NCBI RefSeq assembly: GCF_014610845.1
Contig: NZ_JABTCG010000006.1
Span: 110,386 to 174,385 of the forward strand
Origin: Maribacter arenosus
GTDB lineage: Bacteria > Bacteroidota > Bacteroidia > Flavobacteriales > Flavobacteriaceae
Direction of reading: 5' to 3'
DNA: 64,000 nt
A model generated the notes under the pieces. The model searched no databases, was not told the DNA's origin, and worked only from the letters and a program-made list of their open reading frames with translations. The position numbers were made by a program, and so were the translations under genes. This document shows positions 25,283-34,877 of this stretch, piece by piece (the first letter of the stretch is position 1; every line of letters starts with the position of its first letter).

Positions 25283-27199
25283 ATGCGCTTACCTTTAATT
25301 ACCATTTGTGCCATTTTGGTACTTACCTCACTTTACCCCCAAGAAAATAGTTTCCAAGCTTTAGCCCTAGATCCAATTTTGACCAAGAATGCGAATGCCA
25401 TAGTTCGTTTGGATGAGATGAAGATCGATGTTGCCTCCCACAAATCCATAACATATACTGTGAAACAAGTAGTTACAGTACTCAATAAATTGGGAAATAG
25501 CTCAGCAAGAACCCAATTGTATTACGATAAGGAAAAGAAAATCAAGAATATCGATATTTTGATCTATGATCAATTGGGTAAGGAAATAAAACACATTAAG
25601 AGAAAGGATTTTCAGGACCTAAGTACGGCCGACGGTTTTTCATTGTATAATGATGATCGATTACTATATCACCGTTATACCCCGATACAGTACCCGTATA
25701 CGTTGGAGTTTACTTATGAAGTAGAATCAAGTGATACTGGTTTTTTCCCTCCATGGTATTTCATTTCGGGCTATTTAGTAAGTGTAGAAAAAAGCCATTA
25801 TGAGATCAATTTTGCAGATGAAACCTTAAAACCCGAAATAAAAGAATATAACCTTGATGGTATCACATATGATAAAAAGGAAACTTCCAATAGCATTCTA
25901 TATAGTGCCGAAAATATTCCAGCATTAAAACAGGAGTATTTGAGTCCTGATTTTTTAGATATCGTACCTAGACTAAAAGTACGAATGAAACATTTCAATC
26001 TAAAAGGGGTAGATGCTTCCGTAGCTGATTGGAATGATTTAGGAGCATGGATTGACAATGAATTATTAAAGAATAGGGATGACCTCACGGAAGAAACCAA
26101 AATGACAGTCCATGAGCTTGTCAAAGGCACTGATGATACGTTAGAAAAGGCAAGGATAATATACCAGTATGTTCAGGATAACACACGTTATATCAGCGTG
26201 CAAATCGGCATTGGTGGATGGCAACCTATTAGTGCAATTGACGTTGATAAAGTTAAATATGGTGATTGCAAAGGGCTATCAAATTATACAAAGGCCCTTT
26301 TAAAAGAGGTAGGTGTAGAATCCTATTATGTTGTTGTACACGCAGGGAATGCAAAAATAGATTTTGACAAGGATTTTTCAATACTTCAAGGAAACCATGC
26401 GATTCTGGCAATCCCCTATAATGATGAATACTATTGGGTAGATTGTACTTCCCAAGTGAACCCGTTTGGGTATATCGGTGATTTTACAGACGACAGGGAT
26501 GTATTGGTAGTAAAACCAAATGGCGGGGAAATAGTTAGGACCAGGTCGTATCTCAATGGGCAAAATAAGCAACTTACCACAGCTTCATTTAAGGTCTCAG
26601 ATAAGGGTACGCTTACTGGGGAAGTCGAAATTTCAACTACAGGCGTACAATATTCCAACAGGCTGCATTTAGAAAATGAAACCACAGAGGATGTAGTGAA
26701 ATATTATAAAAAATTTTGGCACAATATTAATAACCTGAATATTGGTTCTTTCAATTTTTTAAATGATAAAAATGCAATTTCGATGAAAGAAACGGTTTCC
26801 TTGGAAGCCAATAATTATGCGTCTACAAGCCAGGACCGTATTTTATTTGGACTTAATCCTTTCAATAAAATCGAGCATGTCCCAAAAAGGTATCGCGTAC
26901 GAAAAAGACCTTTTGAAATACTTCGTGGATTTTTGGATATAGATGAGTATGAAATTAATATCCCTTCTGGTTATAGTATAGAGGCATTACCTGCCACACA
27001 AAATATTAAGACTGAATTTGGCGAATATGCAATGTCCATTGAATTAAAAGATGGGCAAATCATTCGCTACAATAAATCATTCGCTTTGAATGCAGGAACC
27101 TATCCTCCGGAAAAATATAAGGAGTATAGGGATTTCAGGAAAAAAGTGGCTAAACAAGAAAATGCAAAAGTCGTCTTGACAAAAAATAAAGTAAATTAA
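25283..27199 (+). CDS. DUF3857 / transglutaminase-like secreted protein, catalytic residues intact
   Basis: This 638-residue protein has a signal peptide (MRLPLITICAILVLTSLYPQ), an N-terminal DUF3857 beta domain (about 45-220), a transglutaminase-like core and a C-terminal beta-rich region. The papain-like triad is visible as C329 in YGDCKGL, H372 in GNHAIL and D387 in YWVDCT. DUF3857 proteins are common in Bacteroidota, and their substrates are unknown. It is followed by a larger paralogue that has lost this triad. Location is probably the periplasm. Confidence 0.85.
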   Translation: MRLPLITICAILVLTSLYPQENSFQALALDPILTKNANAIVRLDEMKIDVASHKSITYTVKQVVTVLNKLGNSSARTQLYYDKEKKIKNIDILIYDQLGKEIKHIKRKDFQDLSTADGFSLYNDDRLLYHRYTPIQYPYTLEFTYEVESSDTGFFPPWYFISGYLVSVEKSHYEINFADETLKPEIKEYNLDGITYDKKETSNSILYSAENIPALKQEYLSPDFLDIVPRLKVRMKHFNLKGVDASVADWNDLGAWIDNELLKNRDDLTEETKMTVHELVKGTDDTLEKARIIYQYVQDNTRYISVQIGIGGWQPISAIDVDKVKYGDCKGLSNYTKALLKEVGVESYYVVVHAGNAKIDFDKDFSILQGNHAILAIPYNDEYYWVDCTSQVNPFGYIGDFTDDRDVLVVKPNGGEIVRTRSYLNGQNKQLTTASFKVSDKGTLTGEVEISTTGVQYSNRLHLENETTEDVVKYYKKFWHNINNLNIGSFNFLNDKNAISMKETVSLEANNYASTSQDRILFGLNPFNKIEHVPKRYRVRKRPFEILRGFLDIDEYEINIPSGYSIEALPATQNIKTEFGEYAMSIELKDGQIIRYNKSFALNAGTYPPEKYKEYRDFRKKVAKQENAKVVLTKNKVN

Positions 27200-27212
27200 A
27201 TATTTGATAAGT

Positions 27213-29270
27213 ATGCGTACCAAATGCAATGTACTCCTGTTGTTTTTTATAACACTGAACCTATTCGCCCAAGATTTTAAATTCGGTAAAATCTCCAAAG
27301 AAGAACTCACGCAAAAAGAATATACCCAAGATCCTTCTGCGGCGGCAGCTGTTCTTTTCAGGGAAGTAACGATAAACTATAACTATGTAAAAAATGAGGG
27401 ATTCATGGTAGAGACCAATGTACATGAACGAGTAAAGATCTACAATGCCGATGGATTCAAATTCGGAACTATTTCCGAAAGTCTCTATCAAAGTGGAAAC
27501 ACCGCGGAATCGTTAAGTGGGATAAAGGCCTTTACCTATAATTTGAAAGACGGAAAAATCGTGGAGACCAAATTGAGTAAAAATGATATTTTCAATGAAG
27601 AGGTGAACAAATATAGACTTCGAAAAAAATTCACTATGCCCAATTTACAGGAAGGTAGTGTTATTGAGTACCAATATAAAATACAGTCTCCTTTTAGCAG
27701 TAATATTGATGAAATCATATTACAATATGATATCCCCATTGTCAAGCAGGAGATCAAGGTGGTCATACCGGAGTACTACACTTTTAATGAACGCACCAAA
27801 GGGTATTTAATGTTTGATATAAAGAAGTCAAGTCTACATGGACAAATAAATTTCACTTCGAATGCCAGGACAAATCGAAATACTCGTGTTGTTTCGGCAA
27901 GTAAGGTTTCGAGTTCATCCCTTAAATATCGCAATAATGTATCATCAATTACCATGGACAATGTTCCTGCACTAAAAGAAGAGCCTTTTGTAAACAATAT
28001 GGACAATTATAGAAGCGCTTTGAAATTTGAACTCCAGTTTACTAAATTCCCGAATTCGACCATTGAGACATATACCACCAGTTGGGAAAAGGTGGTCAAG
28101 AAAATCTACGATTTTGAAGGTTTTGGGGGACAACTCGACAAGACTAGGTATTTCATGGACGACCTACCCATAGTGCTTCAGGGGAAAGTATCGGAAGAGG
28201 AGAAAACAAGTGCTATTTATCACTTTGTAAAAGATCGAATGCATTGGAATGGTATGTATGGCTATACTTCAGATGAAGGTGTAAAAAAAGCCTATGACCT
28301 TAAGACAGGTAATATAGCGGATATAAATTTGATTTTAGTAGGTATGCTGCGAGCCGCGAATCTAAAGGCGAATCCGGTATTGATAAGTACTAGAAGTAAT
28401 GGTGTTCCCTTGTTCCCAACAATGGAAGGCTTCAATTATGTGGCCGCGTCCGTAATAATTGGCGATGGTTATGTTTTTCTTGACGCTACCAACAAATATA
28501 CCAAGCCTAATCTTTTACCCACAAGGGCATTGAATTGGTCGGGTAGGGTAGTTAAAGAAAACGGGACCTCAACTGAATTCTCCCTAATGCCCACTTTAAA
28601 ATCAGAAAATACCGTTCTATTGAGTGCTGAAATTTCTAATACAGGTGAATTGGAAGGAAAAATAAGAAGGTCATTCGTTGATTATGGTGCTTATACATTC
28701 AGGAATAATTATGACGTCTTGGATGAAGATACCTATCTTGAAAAATTAGAAGAACAATTTGGGGAAATCGAGATTTCAGAATATGGAATAAAGAATAAAC
28801 TAGCGGTAGGAAAACCGGTTATGGAAAATTTTGCGTTCTATACCGAAGATCTTGTTGAGTTTATTGATGACAAAATTTACATATCGCCCTTACTTTGGTT
28901 TTCGGAAGAGGAAAATCCTTTTAAACTGGAAAAGCGCGATTACCCAATTGACTTTATTTACCCCAGAAAGAACAGGTATCTCATTACCTTGAAAATTCCA
29001 GAGGGCTATCGCGTTGAGTTTCTTCCTGAAGATATGCTCTTGTCTTTGCCCGAAAATCAGGGAAGTTTTAAATATAAGCTTGGTGTTATAGGGGGGAAGA
29101 GCTTACAGATAGCCGTTGAAGAACATATTAATGTGGCTGTTTTTTCATCCTTGAATTATCCATTGTTAAAGGAATATTACAAAACTATTGTTCAAAAACA
29201 ATTGGAAAAAGTAGTTTTGTCTAAAACTAACGACAATGGGAATACAGAAAGCGCAACAGGAGGTCGATAA
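27213..29270 (+). CDS. DUF3857 / transglutaminase-like secreted protein, catalytic residues lost
   Basis: This 685-residue paralogue of the preceding protein has a signal peptide (MRTKCNVLLLFFITLNLFAQ) and the same domain order. At the transglutaminase core the catalytic Cys position is I368 (TGNIADINL) and the His position is Y409 (FNYVAAS). Only the Asp, D424 (VFLDATN), remains. It is therefore probably a non-enzymatic binding partner or scaffold. The start is the ATG at 27213. The gene overlaps mazG by 35 bp and follows the active paralogue by 13 bp. Confidence 0.82.
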   Translation: MRTKCNVLLLFFITLNLFAQDFKFGKISKEELTQKEYTQDPSAAAAVLFREVTINYNYVKNEGFMVETNVHERVKIYNADGFKFGTISESLYQSGNTAESLSGIKAFTYNLKDGKIVETKLSKNDIFNEEVNKYRLRKKFTMPNLQEGSVIEYQYKIQSPFSSNIDEIILQYDIPIVKQEIKVVIPEYYTFNERTKGYLMFDIKKSSLHGQINFTSNARTNRNTRVVSASKVSSSSLKYRNNVSSITMDNVPALKEEPFVNNMDNYRSALKFELQFTKFPNSTIETYTTSWEKVVKKIYDFEGFGGQLDKTRYFMDDLPIVLQGKVSEEEKTSAIYHFVKDRMHWNGMYGYTSDEGVKKAYDLKTGNIADINLILVGMLRAANLKANPVLISTRSNGVPLFPTMEGFNYVAASVIIGDGYVFLDATNKYTKPNLLPTRALNWSGRVVKENGTSTEFSLMPTLKSENTVLLSAEISNTGELEGKIRRSFVDYGAYTFRNNYDVLDEDTYLEKLEEQFGEIEISEYGIKNKLAVGKPVMENFAFYTEDLVEFIDDKIYISPLLWFSEEENPFKLEKRDYPIDFIYPRKNRYLITLKIPEGYRVEFLPEDMLLSLPENQGSFKYKLGVIGGKSLQIAVEEHINVAVFSSLNYPLLKEYYKTIVQKQLEKVVLSKTNDNGNTESATGGR

Positions 29271-29562
29271 TTGGATTAAAGAGCATGGGGTTCGTTATTT
29301 CAATGAACTTACCAATATGGCCCAACTTACCGAAGAGGTCGGTGAGGTGGCTAGGATTATCGCCCGTAGGTATGGGGAGCAAAGTGAAAAAGAATCGGAC
29401 AAGGACAAAGACCTAGCGGAGGAGCTCGCCGATGTCCTTTTTGTAGTACTTTGTTTGGCCAATCAAACAGGAATAGATTTGGAGGCGGCCTTCGATAAAA
29501 GAATGAACCTAAAATCAAAAAGGGACCATGATAGGCATCAACAAAATGAAAAACTCAAATAG
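29236..29562 (+). CDS. MazG-like nucleotide pyrophosphohydrolase
   Basis: This 108-residue all-alpha NTP pyrophosphohydrolase has the metal-binding pattern EEVGEVARI followed by EELADVLFVVLCLA. It is the single-domain form (MazG proper has two copies). It hydrolyses nucleoside triphosphates to monophosphates and pyrophosphate, probably as house cleaning. Its start lies within the 3' end of the preceding gene in another frame, so translation is likely coupled. Confidence 0.88.
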   Translation: MGIQKAQQEVDNWIKEHGVRYFNELTNMAQLTEEVGEVARIIARRYGEQSEKESDKDKDLAEELADVLFVVLCLANQTGIDLEAAFDKRMNLKSKRDHDRHQQNEKLK

Positions 29563-29565
29563 TGG

Positions 29566-29573
29566 TATATTTG
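29566..29573 (+). promoter_or_regulatory. Promoter -7 box TATATTTG before aroA
   Basis: TATATTTG is a perfect TAnnTTTG match followed by GG. It lies 25 bp before the TTG start of aroA and just after the mazG stop. No clear TTTG is found at -33, so it may be a weak internal promoter. Confidence 0.4.
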
Positions 29574-29598
29574 GGCGTTCGTTTTAAACCTATGTAAC

Positions 29599-30828
29599 TT
29601 GAAGCTACACCTTTCTGGTCCATCGGATCATAATTTAAAATCCGCCATACAAATCACCGGTTCTAAAAGCGAGACGAACCGATCTTTGCTTTTACAAGCG
29701 CTATTTCCAAATATTGCAATACGAAATCGATCTAATTCCGATGATGCCGATGCCATGAAAAAAGGACTTGGGGTTCGTAGTGATATGGTCGATATTCATC
29801 ATGCAGGTACTGCCATGCGCTTTTTAACGGCCTATTTTGCTTCACAGGAGGGTAAAGATGTGGTATTGACTGGTTCCCAACGTATGACGGAAAGACCGAT
29901 TAAAGTACTGGTAGAGGCCTTGAAAACACTTGGTGCAGATATTGAATACGTTAATAATGAAGGCTACCCACCTATCAGAATACATGGGAAAAAGTTGGCA
30001 AAGAACAAAGTAAGTCTGCCAGCGAACATCAGCAGTCAATATATTTCGGCTTTGTTGCTGATAGCACCCACCTTTGAAAATGGCTTGGAATTGGAATTGA
30101 TAGGTAAGATTACCTCCGTGCCTTATATAAAAATGACCCTGGGTTTACTAAACCAGATCGGGGCCAAAACTTCATTTGGGAAGAATACGATAAAGGTTTC
30201 AACAGTAGGGCATGTGTCACCAATGGAAATGGTAATTGAATCGGACTGGAGTTCAGCTTCCTATTTTTACAGTATTGTCGCTTTAAGTGACATAGGTTCT
30301 GAAATTAAACTGGGTTCTTATAAGAAGGATAGCTTACAAGGCGATAGTGTCATTTCGGAACTTTATAAAGATTTTGGTGTAGAAACCATATTCCTATCCA
30401 ATGAAATCGTATTGAAAAAGGTACAGGATGCTAAACAGGGAATCTTCGAATGCGATTTATCGAACGCCCCGGATATAGCCCAGACCATTGCCGTTACCTG
30501 TCTAGGATTGAGGCTTGGCTGTAATCTGACCGGTTTACATACCCTTAAGATCAAAGAAACCGATAGATTGGAGGCCATGCGGGCGGAACTCTCCAAGTTC
30601 GGTGCAGAAGTTAAAGTAACCGATAAATCGCTACATATGGCACCTTTATCCGATTTAGTACCTGAAGTAGCTATAGCGACCTATAATGACCATAGAATGG
30701 CTATGGCATTTGCCCCATTGGCCTTAAGGACTTCTTTTAAGATCAATGATGCCGAAGTGGTTTCAAAATCATATCCTGATTTTTGGAAAGACCTTAAAAC
30801 GTTGGGTTTTCAACTTCAGGAACTATAA
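29599..30828 (+). CDS. aroA: 3-Phosphoshikimate 1-carboxyvinyltransferase (EPSP synthase)
   Basis: This 409-residue shikimate-pathway enzyme makes EPSP from shikimate-3-phosphate and PEP. Motifs include TGSKSETNRSLLL, HAGTAMRFLTA, ISSQYISALL and LKIKETDRLEAM. It is slightly shorter than the E. coli enzyme. The frame is closed upstream at 29560 and has no ATG near its beginning, so TTG at 29599 is the probable start. It is the third aromatic-pathway locus in the window but is separate from the attenuated operon. Confidence 0.94.
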   Translation: MKLHLSGPSDHNLKSAIQITGSKSETNRSLLLQALFPNIAIRNRSNSDDADAMKKGLGVRSDMVDIHHAGTAMRFLTAYFASQEGKDVVLTGSQRMTERPIKVLVEALKTLGADIEYVNNEGYPPIRIHGKKLAKNKVSLPANISSQYISALLLIAPTFENGLELELIGKITSVPYIKMTLGLLNQIGAKTSFGKNTIKVSTVGHVSPMEMVIESDWSSASYFYSIVALSDIGSEIKLGSYKKDSLQGDSVISELYKDFGVETIFLSNEIVLKKVQDAKQGIFECDLSNAPDIAQTIAVTCLGLRLGCNLTGLHTLKIKETDRLEAMRAELSKFGAEVKVTDKSLHMAPLSDLVPEVAIATYNDHRMAMAFAPLALRTSFKINDAEVVSKSYPDFWKDLKTLGFQLQEL

Positions 30829-30851
30829 TTTTCATTTAATCATCGTTTTAC

Positions 30852-30883
30852 TTGACAACCCCTATGCCGAGGTCGTATATTTG
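30852..30883 (+). promoter_or_regulatory. Promoter of queA
   Basis: TTG at 30852-30854, a 21-bp spacer and a perfect TATATTTG at 30876-30883 followed by CAG form a good Bacteroidota promoter. The start codon lies 44 bp downstream of the -7 box. Confidence 0.6.
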
Positions 30884-30926
30884 CAGCCGCAAAAATTGCT
30901 AACAAAAATCACTAGATATACTCTAT

Positions 30927-31976
30927 ATGAAATTATCACACTTCAATTTTGAACTTCCAAAAGAATTGCTCGCCGAGTACCCTGCTGAAAACAGGGATGA
31001 ATCGAAATTAATGGTCATACATAGGGAGACCGGAAAAATTGAGCATAAAATGTTCAAAGATTTGATCAACTATTTTGATGAAGGAGATGTGATGGTTTTG
31101 AACAACACAAAGGTTTTTCCTGCAAGGTTATATGGTAACAAGGAAAAAACAGGAGCACGTATTGAGGTATTTCTACTTAGGGAACTCAATGAAGAACAAC
31201 GTCTTTGGGATGTGCTCGTTGATCCCGCACGTAAAATACGGATCGGTAATAAGCTTTATTTCGGTGAAGATGAAAGCTTGGTTGCCGAGGTCATTGACAA
31301 TACGACTTCAAGGGGTAGAACACTTCGTTTTTTATATGATGGATCGTATTCCGATTTTAGAAGAAAACTTCGCGAATTGGGGCAGACACCCTTACCAAAA
31401 TATATCAAAAGGGACGTTGAGCCAGAAGATGAAAACCGTTACCAAACGATTTATGCCAAGCATGAAGGGGCTGTTGCAGCACCTACGGCCGGACTCCATT
31501 TTTCCAAGCATTTGTTAAAACGACTGGAAATAAAGGGTATCGATTTCGCTGAAGTGACCTTACATGTAGGTTTAGGGACTTTCAATCCGGTTGAGGTAGA
31601 GGATTTATCCAAACATAAAATGGATAGTGAGGAACTAATCATCGATGAGAAAGCCACTGAAATTGTCAATACGGCAAAAACAAATAAACGCAAGGTATGT
31701 GCCGTTGGCACTACGGCCATGCGTGGCTTGGAAAGTGCTGTTTCCTCTGAACAAACATTGAATACTTTTAATGGGTGGACGAATAAGTTTATATTTCCAC
31801 CTTACGAATTCAGTATTGCAACATGTATGGTGACCAATTTTCACTTACCAAAATCTACTTTACTGATGATGGTATCCGCATTTATTGGTCATGATTTAAT
31901 GAAGAAAGCATATAAAGAAGCAATTATGGAAGGCTATAAGTTCTATTCTTATGGTGATGCCATGTTGATTTTATAA
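30927..31976 (+). CDS. queA: S-adenosylmethionine:tRNA ribosyltransferase-isomerase
   Basis: This 349-residue enzyme adds the ribosyl part of SAM to preQ1 in tRNA to form epoxyqueuosine. The start [26 protein letters not shown], and the C-terminal [18 protein letters not shown]-like ([11 protein letters not shown]) and [19 protein letters not shown] segments are typical. Length matches the family. It has its own promoter and is followed by a terminator. Confidence 0.95.
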   Translation: MKLSHFNFELPKELLAEYPAENRDESKLMVIHRETGKIEHKMFKDLINYFDEGDVMVLNNTKVFPARLYGNKEKTGARIEVFLLRELNEEQRLWDVLVDPARKIRIGNKLYFGEDESLVAEVIDNTTSRGRTLRFLYDGSYSDFRRKLRELGQTPLPKYIKRDVEPEDENRYQTIYAKHEGAVAAPTAGLHFSKHLLKRLEIKGIDFAEVTLHVGLGTFNPVEVEDLSKHKMDSEELIIDEKATEIVNTAKTNKRKVCAVGTTAMRGLESAVSSEQTLNTFNGWTNKFIFPPYEFSIATCMVTNFHLPKSTLLMMVSAFIGHDLMKKAYKEAIMEGYKFYSYGDAMLIL

Positions 31977-32026
31977 TCAGATCCATAGTTTCGCTAGGGC
32001 GGAAATCTTGAATATACCGAAAGGTA

Positions 32027-32069
32027 AAATCCCACTTTATCGATATAAATTGAAGGTGGGATTTTTTTT
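32027..32069 (+). terminator. Terminator after queA
   Basis: AAATCCCACTT at 32027 and AAGGTGGGATTT at 32053 form an imperfect stem with one bulge and a 15-base loop, followed by eight T. It ends 13 bp before the rlmN start. Confidence 0.75.
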
Positions 32070-32081
32070 GATGTACATGAA

Positions 32082-33128
32082 ATGGAGGAAAAAAAAGTAA
32101 AGAAGGATATCAGGGCATTGACCTTGGAACAATTGCGCGAATTTTTTGCCGAAAGTGGTGATAAGGCATTTCGGGGCAATCAGGTCTATGAATGGCTCTG
32201 GCAGAAATCTGCCCATTCCTTTGATGTGATGACCAATATTTCAAAAGAAACCCGAGAGTTGCTGACTTCCCATTTTGTGATCAATCATATCAAAGTGGAT
32301 CAAATGCAACGCAGTTCGGACGGTACCATAAAGAATGCCGTTCGTTTGCACGATGATTTGGTGGTTGAGTCTGTACTCATTCCGACTAAAACTAGAACAA
32401 CGGCCTGCGTGTCAAGTCAAGTAGGCTGTAGTTTAGACTGTAAGTTCTGCGCCACCGCCAGGTTAAAACGCATGAGGAATCTAAATCCGGATGAAATATA
32501 CGATCAAGTTGTCGCCATAGACAATGAAAGTCGGTTGTATTTTAACCGACCCCTTAGCAATATTGTTTTTATGGGCATGGGTGAACCTTTGATGAACTAT
32601 AACAATGTATTGAAGGCCATTGAAAAAATCACATCTCCGAACGGTTTAGGCATGTCTCCCAAAAGAATTACGGTTTCAACTTCAGGGGTACCTAAAATCA
32701 TTAAAAAAATGGCCGATGACGGGGTTAAGTTCAAGCTTGCGGTTTCCTTGCATTCTGCCATAGATGAAATACGCACATCGATAATGCCTTTCAATGCAAC
32801 CATGAATTTGGCTGAACTTCGGGAAGCCTTGCAGTATTGGTACAATAAGACCGGAAGTAGAATTACCTATGAATATGTGGTTTGGAAAGGGATAAATGAT
32901 ACCCAAAAGGATGTGGATGCCTTGGTACAATTCTGTCGTTTCGCTCCCTCTAAGGTAAATTTAATTGAATACAACCCCATTGATGATAGTGATTTTCAAC
33001 AAGCCAATGACAAGGCCATCGCTATGTACGTGAACACGTTGGAACGAAAGGGGATTACGGTTACAGTACGCCGCTCTCGAGGCAAGGATATCGATGCCGC
33101 CTGTGGTCAATTGGCAAATAAATCGTGA
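32082..33128 (+). CDS. rlmN: 23S rRNA (adenine2503-C2)-methyltransferase
   Basis: This 348-residue radical SAM enzyme methylates A2503 of 23S rRNA and A37 of some tRNAs. The cluster motif CSLDCKFC and the two mechanistic cysteines (in TTACVSSQ and in DAACGQL near the C-terminus) are present. FMGMGEPLMNY and SGVPKIIKKMA are further RlmN signatures. Length is usual. A Cfr resistance homologue was considered, but housekeeping RlmN is the simpler reading. Confidence 0.93.
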   Translation: MEEKKVKKDIRALTLEQLREFFAESGDKAFRGNQVYEWLWQKSAHSFDVMTNISKETRELLTSHFVINHIKVDQMQRSSDGTIKNAVRLHDDLVVESVLIPTKTRTTACVSSQVGCSLDCKFCATARLKRMRNLNPDEIYDQVVAIDNESRLYFNRPLSNIVFMGMGEPLMNYNNVLKAIEKITSPNGLGMSPKRITVSTSGVPKIIKKMADDGVKFKLAVSLHSAIDEIRTSIMPFNATMNLAELREALQYWYNKTGSRITYEYVVWKGINDTQKDVDALVQFCRFAPSKVNLIEYNPIDDSDFQQANDKAIAMYVNTLERKGITVTVRRSRGKDIDAACGQLANKS

Positions 33129-33221
33129 TAATTCTGTATTCCGGATTCTATATTCTGAATTAGACCCTTTATTTTCCCTAAATTTAACGACTAAAGCATA
33201 TAAGGCAATAAACCTCTATAC

Positions 33222-34199
33222 TTGAAAGTTGTAGCTCAAATAAAGGATCCTGTAAATCGGGAAATGGAACTTTTTGAAACCAAGTTCCGCGATTCCATGT
33301 CTTCCAAGGTTGCCTTATTGAACCGTATTACCTATTACATTGTAAACCGAAAAGGGAAACAAATGCGCCCCATGTTCGTGTTTCTTACAGCCAAGTTATT
33401 GAACAATGGTGAGGTCAACGAACGAACCTATAGAGGGGCTTCTGTTATAGAACTCATCCATACGGCAACATTGGTGCATGACGATGTGGTTGACGAAAGC
33501 AATAAACGGCGTGGTTTTTTCTCAATAAATGCATTGTGGAAAAATAAAATTGCTGTCCTGGTGGGTGACTATCTACTTTCCAAAGGGTTGCTTTTGTCTA
33601 TTGACAATGGTGATTTTGATTTACTTCGAATAATCTCCGTTGCCGTCCGTGAAATGAGTGAAGGTGAATTATTACAGATTGAGAAAGCCAGACGATTGGA
33701 CATTACAGAAGAAGTCTATTATGATATTATCCGCCAAAAAACGGCAACGTTGATCGCTGCCTGTTGCAGTATGGGTGCCTGTTCTGTAAAGCCAGAATCT
33801 GCGGAAGTGGAGACTTTTAGAAAGTTTGGGGAATACTGCGGTATGGCTTTTCAAATAAAGGATGATCTTTTCGACTATGGGGAACAAAAAATAGGGAAAC
33901 CCACGGGAATAGATATCAAGGAACAAAAAATGACACTGCCCTTGATATATGCGCTGAATACTTGTACAAAAGCGGAAAAAAAATGGTTGATCAATTCGGT
34001 GAAAAATCATAACCGGGATAAAAAAAGGGTGAAAGAGGTTATTGCATTCGTTAAGGATCAAGGAGGGCTTTTCTATGCCGAATCAAAAATGCACGAATTT
34101 AAAAGATTGGCGTTGGATATTTTACTTACCTACCCCCAAACCAATTATCGGGACTCACTAGAACTTATGGTCAATTATGTGGTCGACCGGAAAAAATAG
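33222..34199 (+). CDS. Polyprenyl diphosphate synthase
   Basis: This 325-residue trans-prenyltransferase has both aspartate-rich motifs: HDDVVDESNKRRG (first) and QIKDDLFDYG (second), plus GKQMRPMFVFL at the N-terminus. It is likely the long-chain synthase for the menaquinone side chain. The chain length cannot be read reliably from sequence. The start codon is TTG, and no in-frame ATG lies nearby upstream. Confidence 0.9.
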   Translation: MKVVAQIKDPVNREMELFETKFRDSMSSKVALLNRITYYIVNRKGKQMRPMFVFLTAKLLNNGEVNERTYRGASVIELIHTATLVHDDVVDESNKRRGFFSINALWKNKIAVLVGDYLLSKGLLLSIDNGDFDLLRIISVAVREMSEGELLQIEKARRLDITEEVYYDIIRQKTATLIAACCSMGACSVKPESAEVETFRKFGEYCGMAFQIKDDLFDYGEQKIGKPTGIDIKEQKMTLPLIYALNTCTKAEKKWLINSVKNHNRDKKRVKEVIAFVKDQGGLFYAESKMHEFKRLALDILLTYPQTNYRDSLELMVNYVVDRKK

Positions 34200-34313
34200 G
34201 TTTTAGACGATTGAAAACCAGTATAATATAATAATCCAAAACTTTTTTTCAATTCTTAGGCAACTATCTTCCCTAGTTTTGCGTCTATCTTTATAGAAGC
34301 CAATCAAATCATT

Positions 34314-34877
34314 TTGAAGATCATTACAATCTACAATAACGAAAAACAGCTTATAAAAAAAGCGACTACAGGGAATCCGGAAGCGCAGAAACATATTTAT
34401 GGGAAATTCGCGCCAAAAATGCTTGGGGTTTGTAGGCAGTATATTAAGGATCTGCATTTTGCGGAAGACGTAATGATCAGTGGTTTTCTTAAGGTATTTG
34501 AAAACTTGGGAACATTTAGGTTCCAAGGTAGTTTCGAGGGTTGGGTTCGCAGGATTATGATACATGAAAGTATTTCCTATATCAGAAAGCAACAGTTTGT
34601 AGTCTTTGACGATGAAATATATGAACGAAATGAGGTCGAAACCAATCCTATTTCCTCGGATATGGATGTAGAGCATATTCAAATGTTGATCGATGTCTTG
34701 CCCCAAGGGTATAAAATGGTTTTTGTGCTCTATGTGATCGAAGGCTATAAACATCATGAAATTGCCGAACTATTACAGATATCGGAAAGTACGTCAAAAT
34801 CGCAATTGTTCAAGGCACGGAGGATGTTACAGGAAAAATTGCAGCAACAAAATATTATAGGTTATGGAAGTCGATAA
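34314..34877 (+). CDS. ECF-type RNA polymerase sigma factor
   Basis: This 187-residue sigma-70 family protein has region 2 (AEDVMISGFLKVFENLGTF...WVRRIMIHESISYIRK) and region 4 with the helix-turn-helix HHEIAELLQISESTSKSQLFKARRML. There is no region 1 or 3. The start is TTG at 34314, as no ATG occurs before region 2. It overlaps by 14 bp a single-span membrane protein that looks like its anti-sigma partner, and an outer-membrane-type gene follows. A long minus-strand frame over the same bases (34203-34757) has no recognisable domain. Confidence 0.88.
   Translation: MKIITIYNNEKQLIKKATTGNPEAQKHIYGKFAPKMLGVCRQYIKDLHFAEDVMISGFLKVFENLGTFRFQGSFEGWVRRIMIHESISYIRKQQFVVFDDEIYERNEVETNPISSDMDVEHIQMLIDVLPQGYKMVFVLYVIEGYKHHEIAELLQISESTSKSQLFKARRMLQEKLQQQNIIGYGSR

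Noticed and set aside
34203..34757. 184-codon open frame on the minus strand
   Set aside because: It overlaps the ECF sigma factor gene, whose regions 2 and 4 are clear. The minus-strand translation shows no recognisable domain or signal, so it is a shadow frame.
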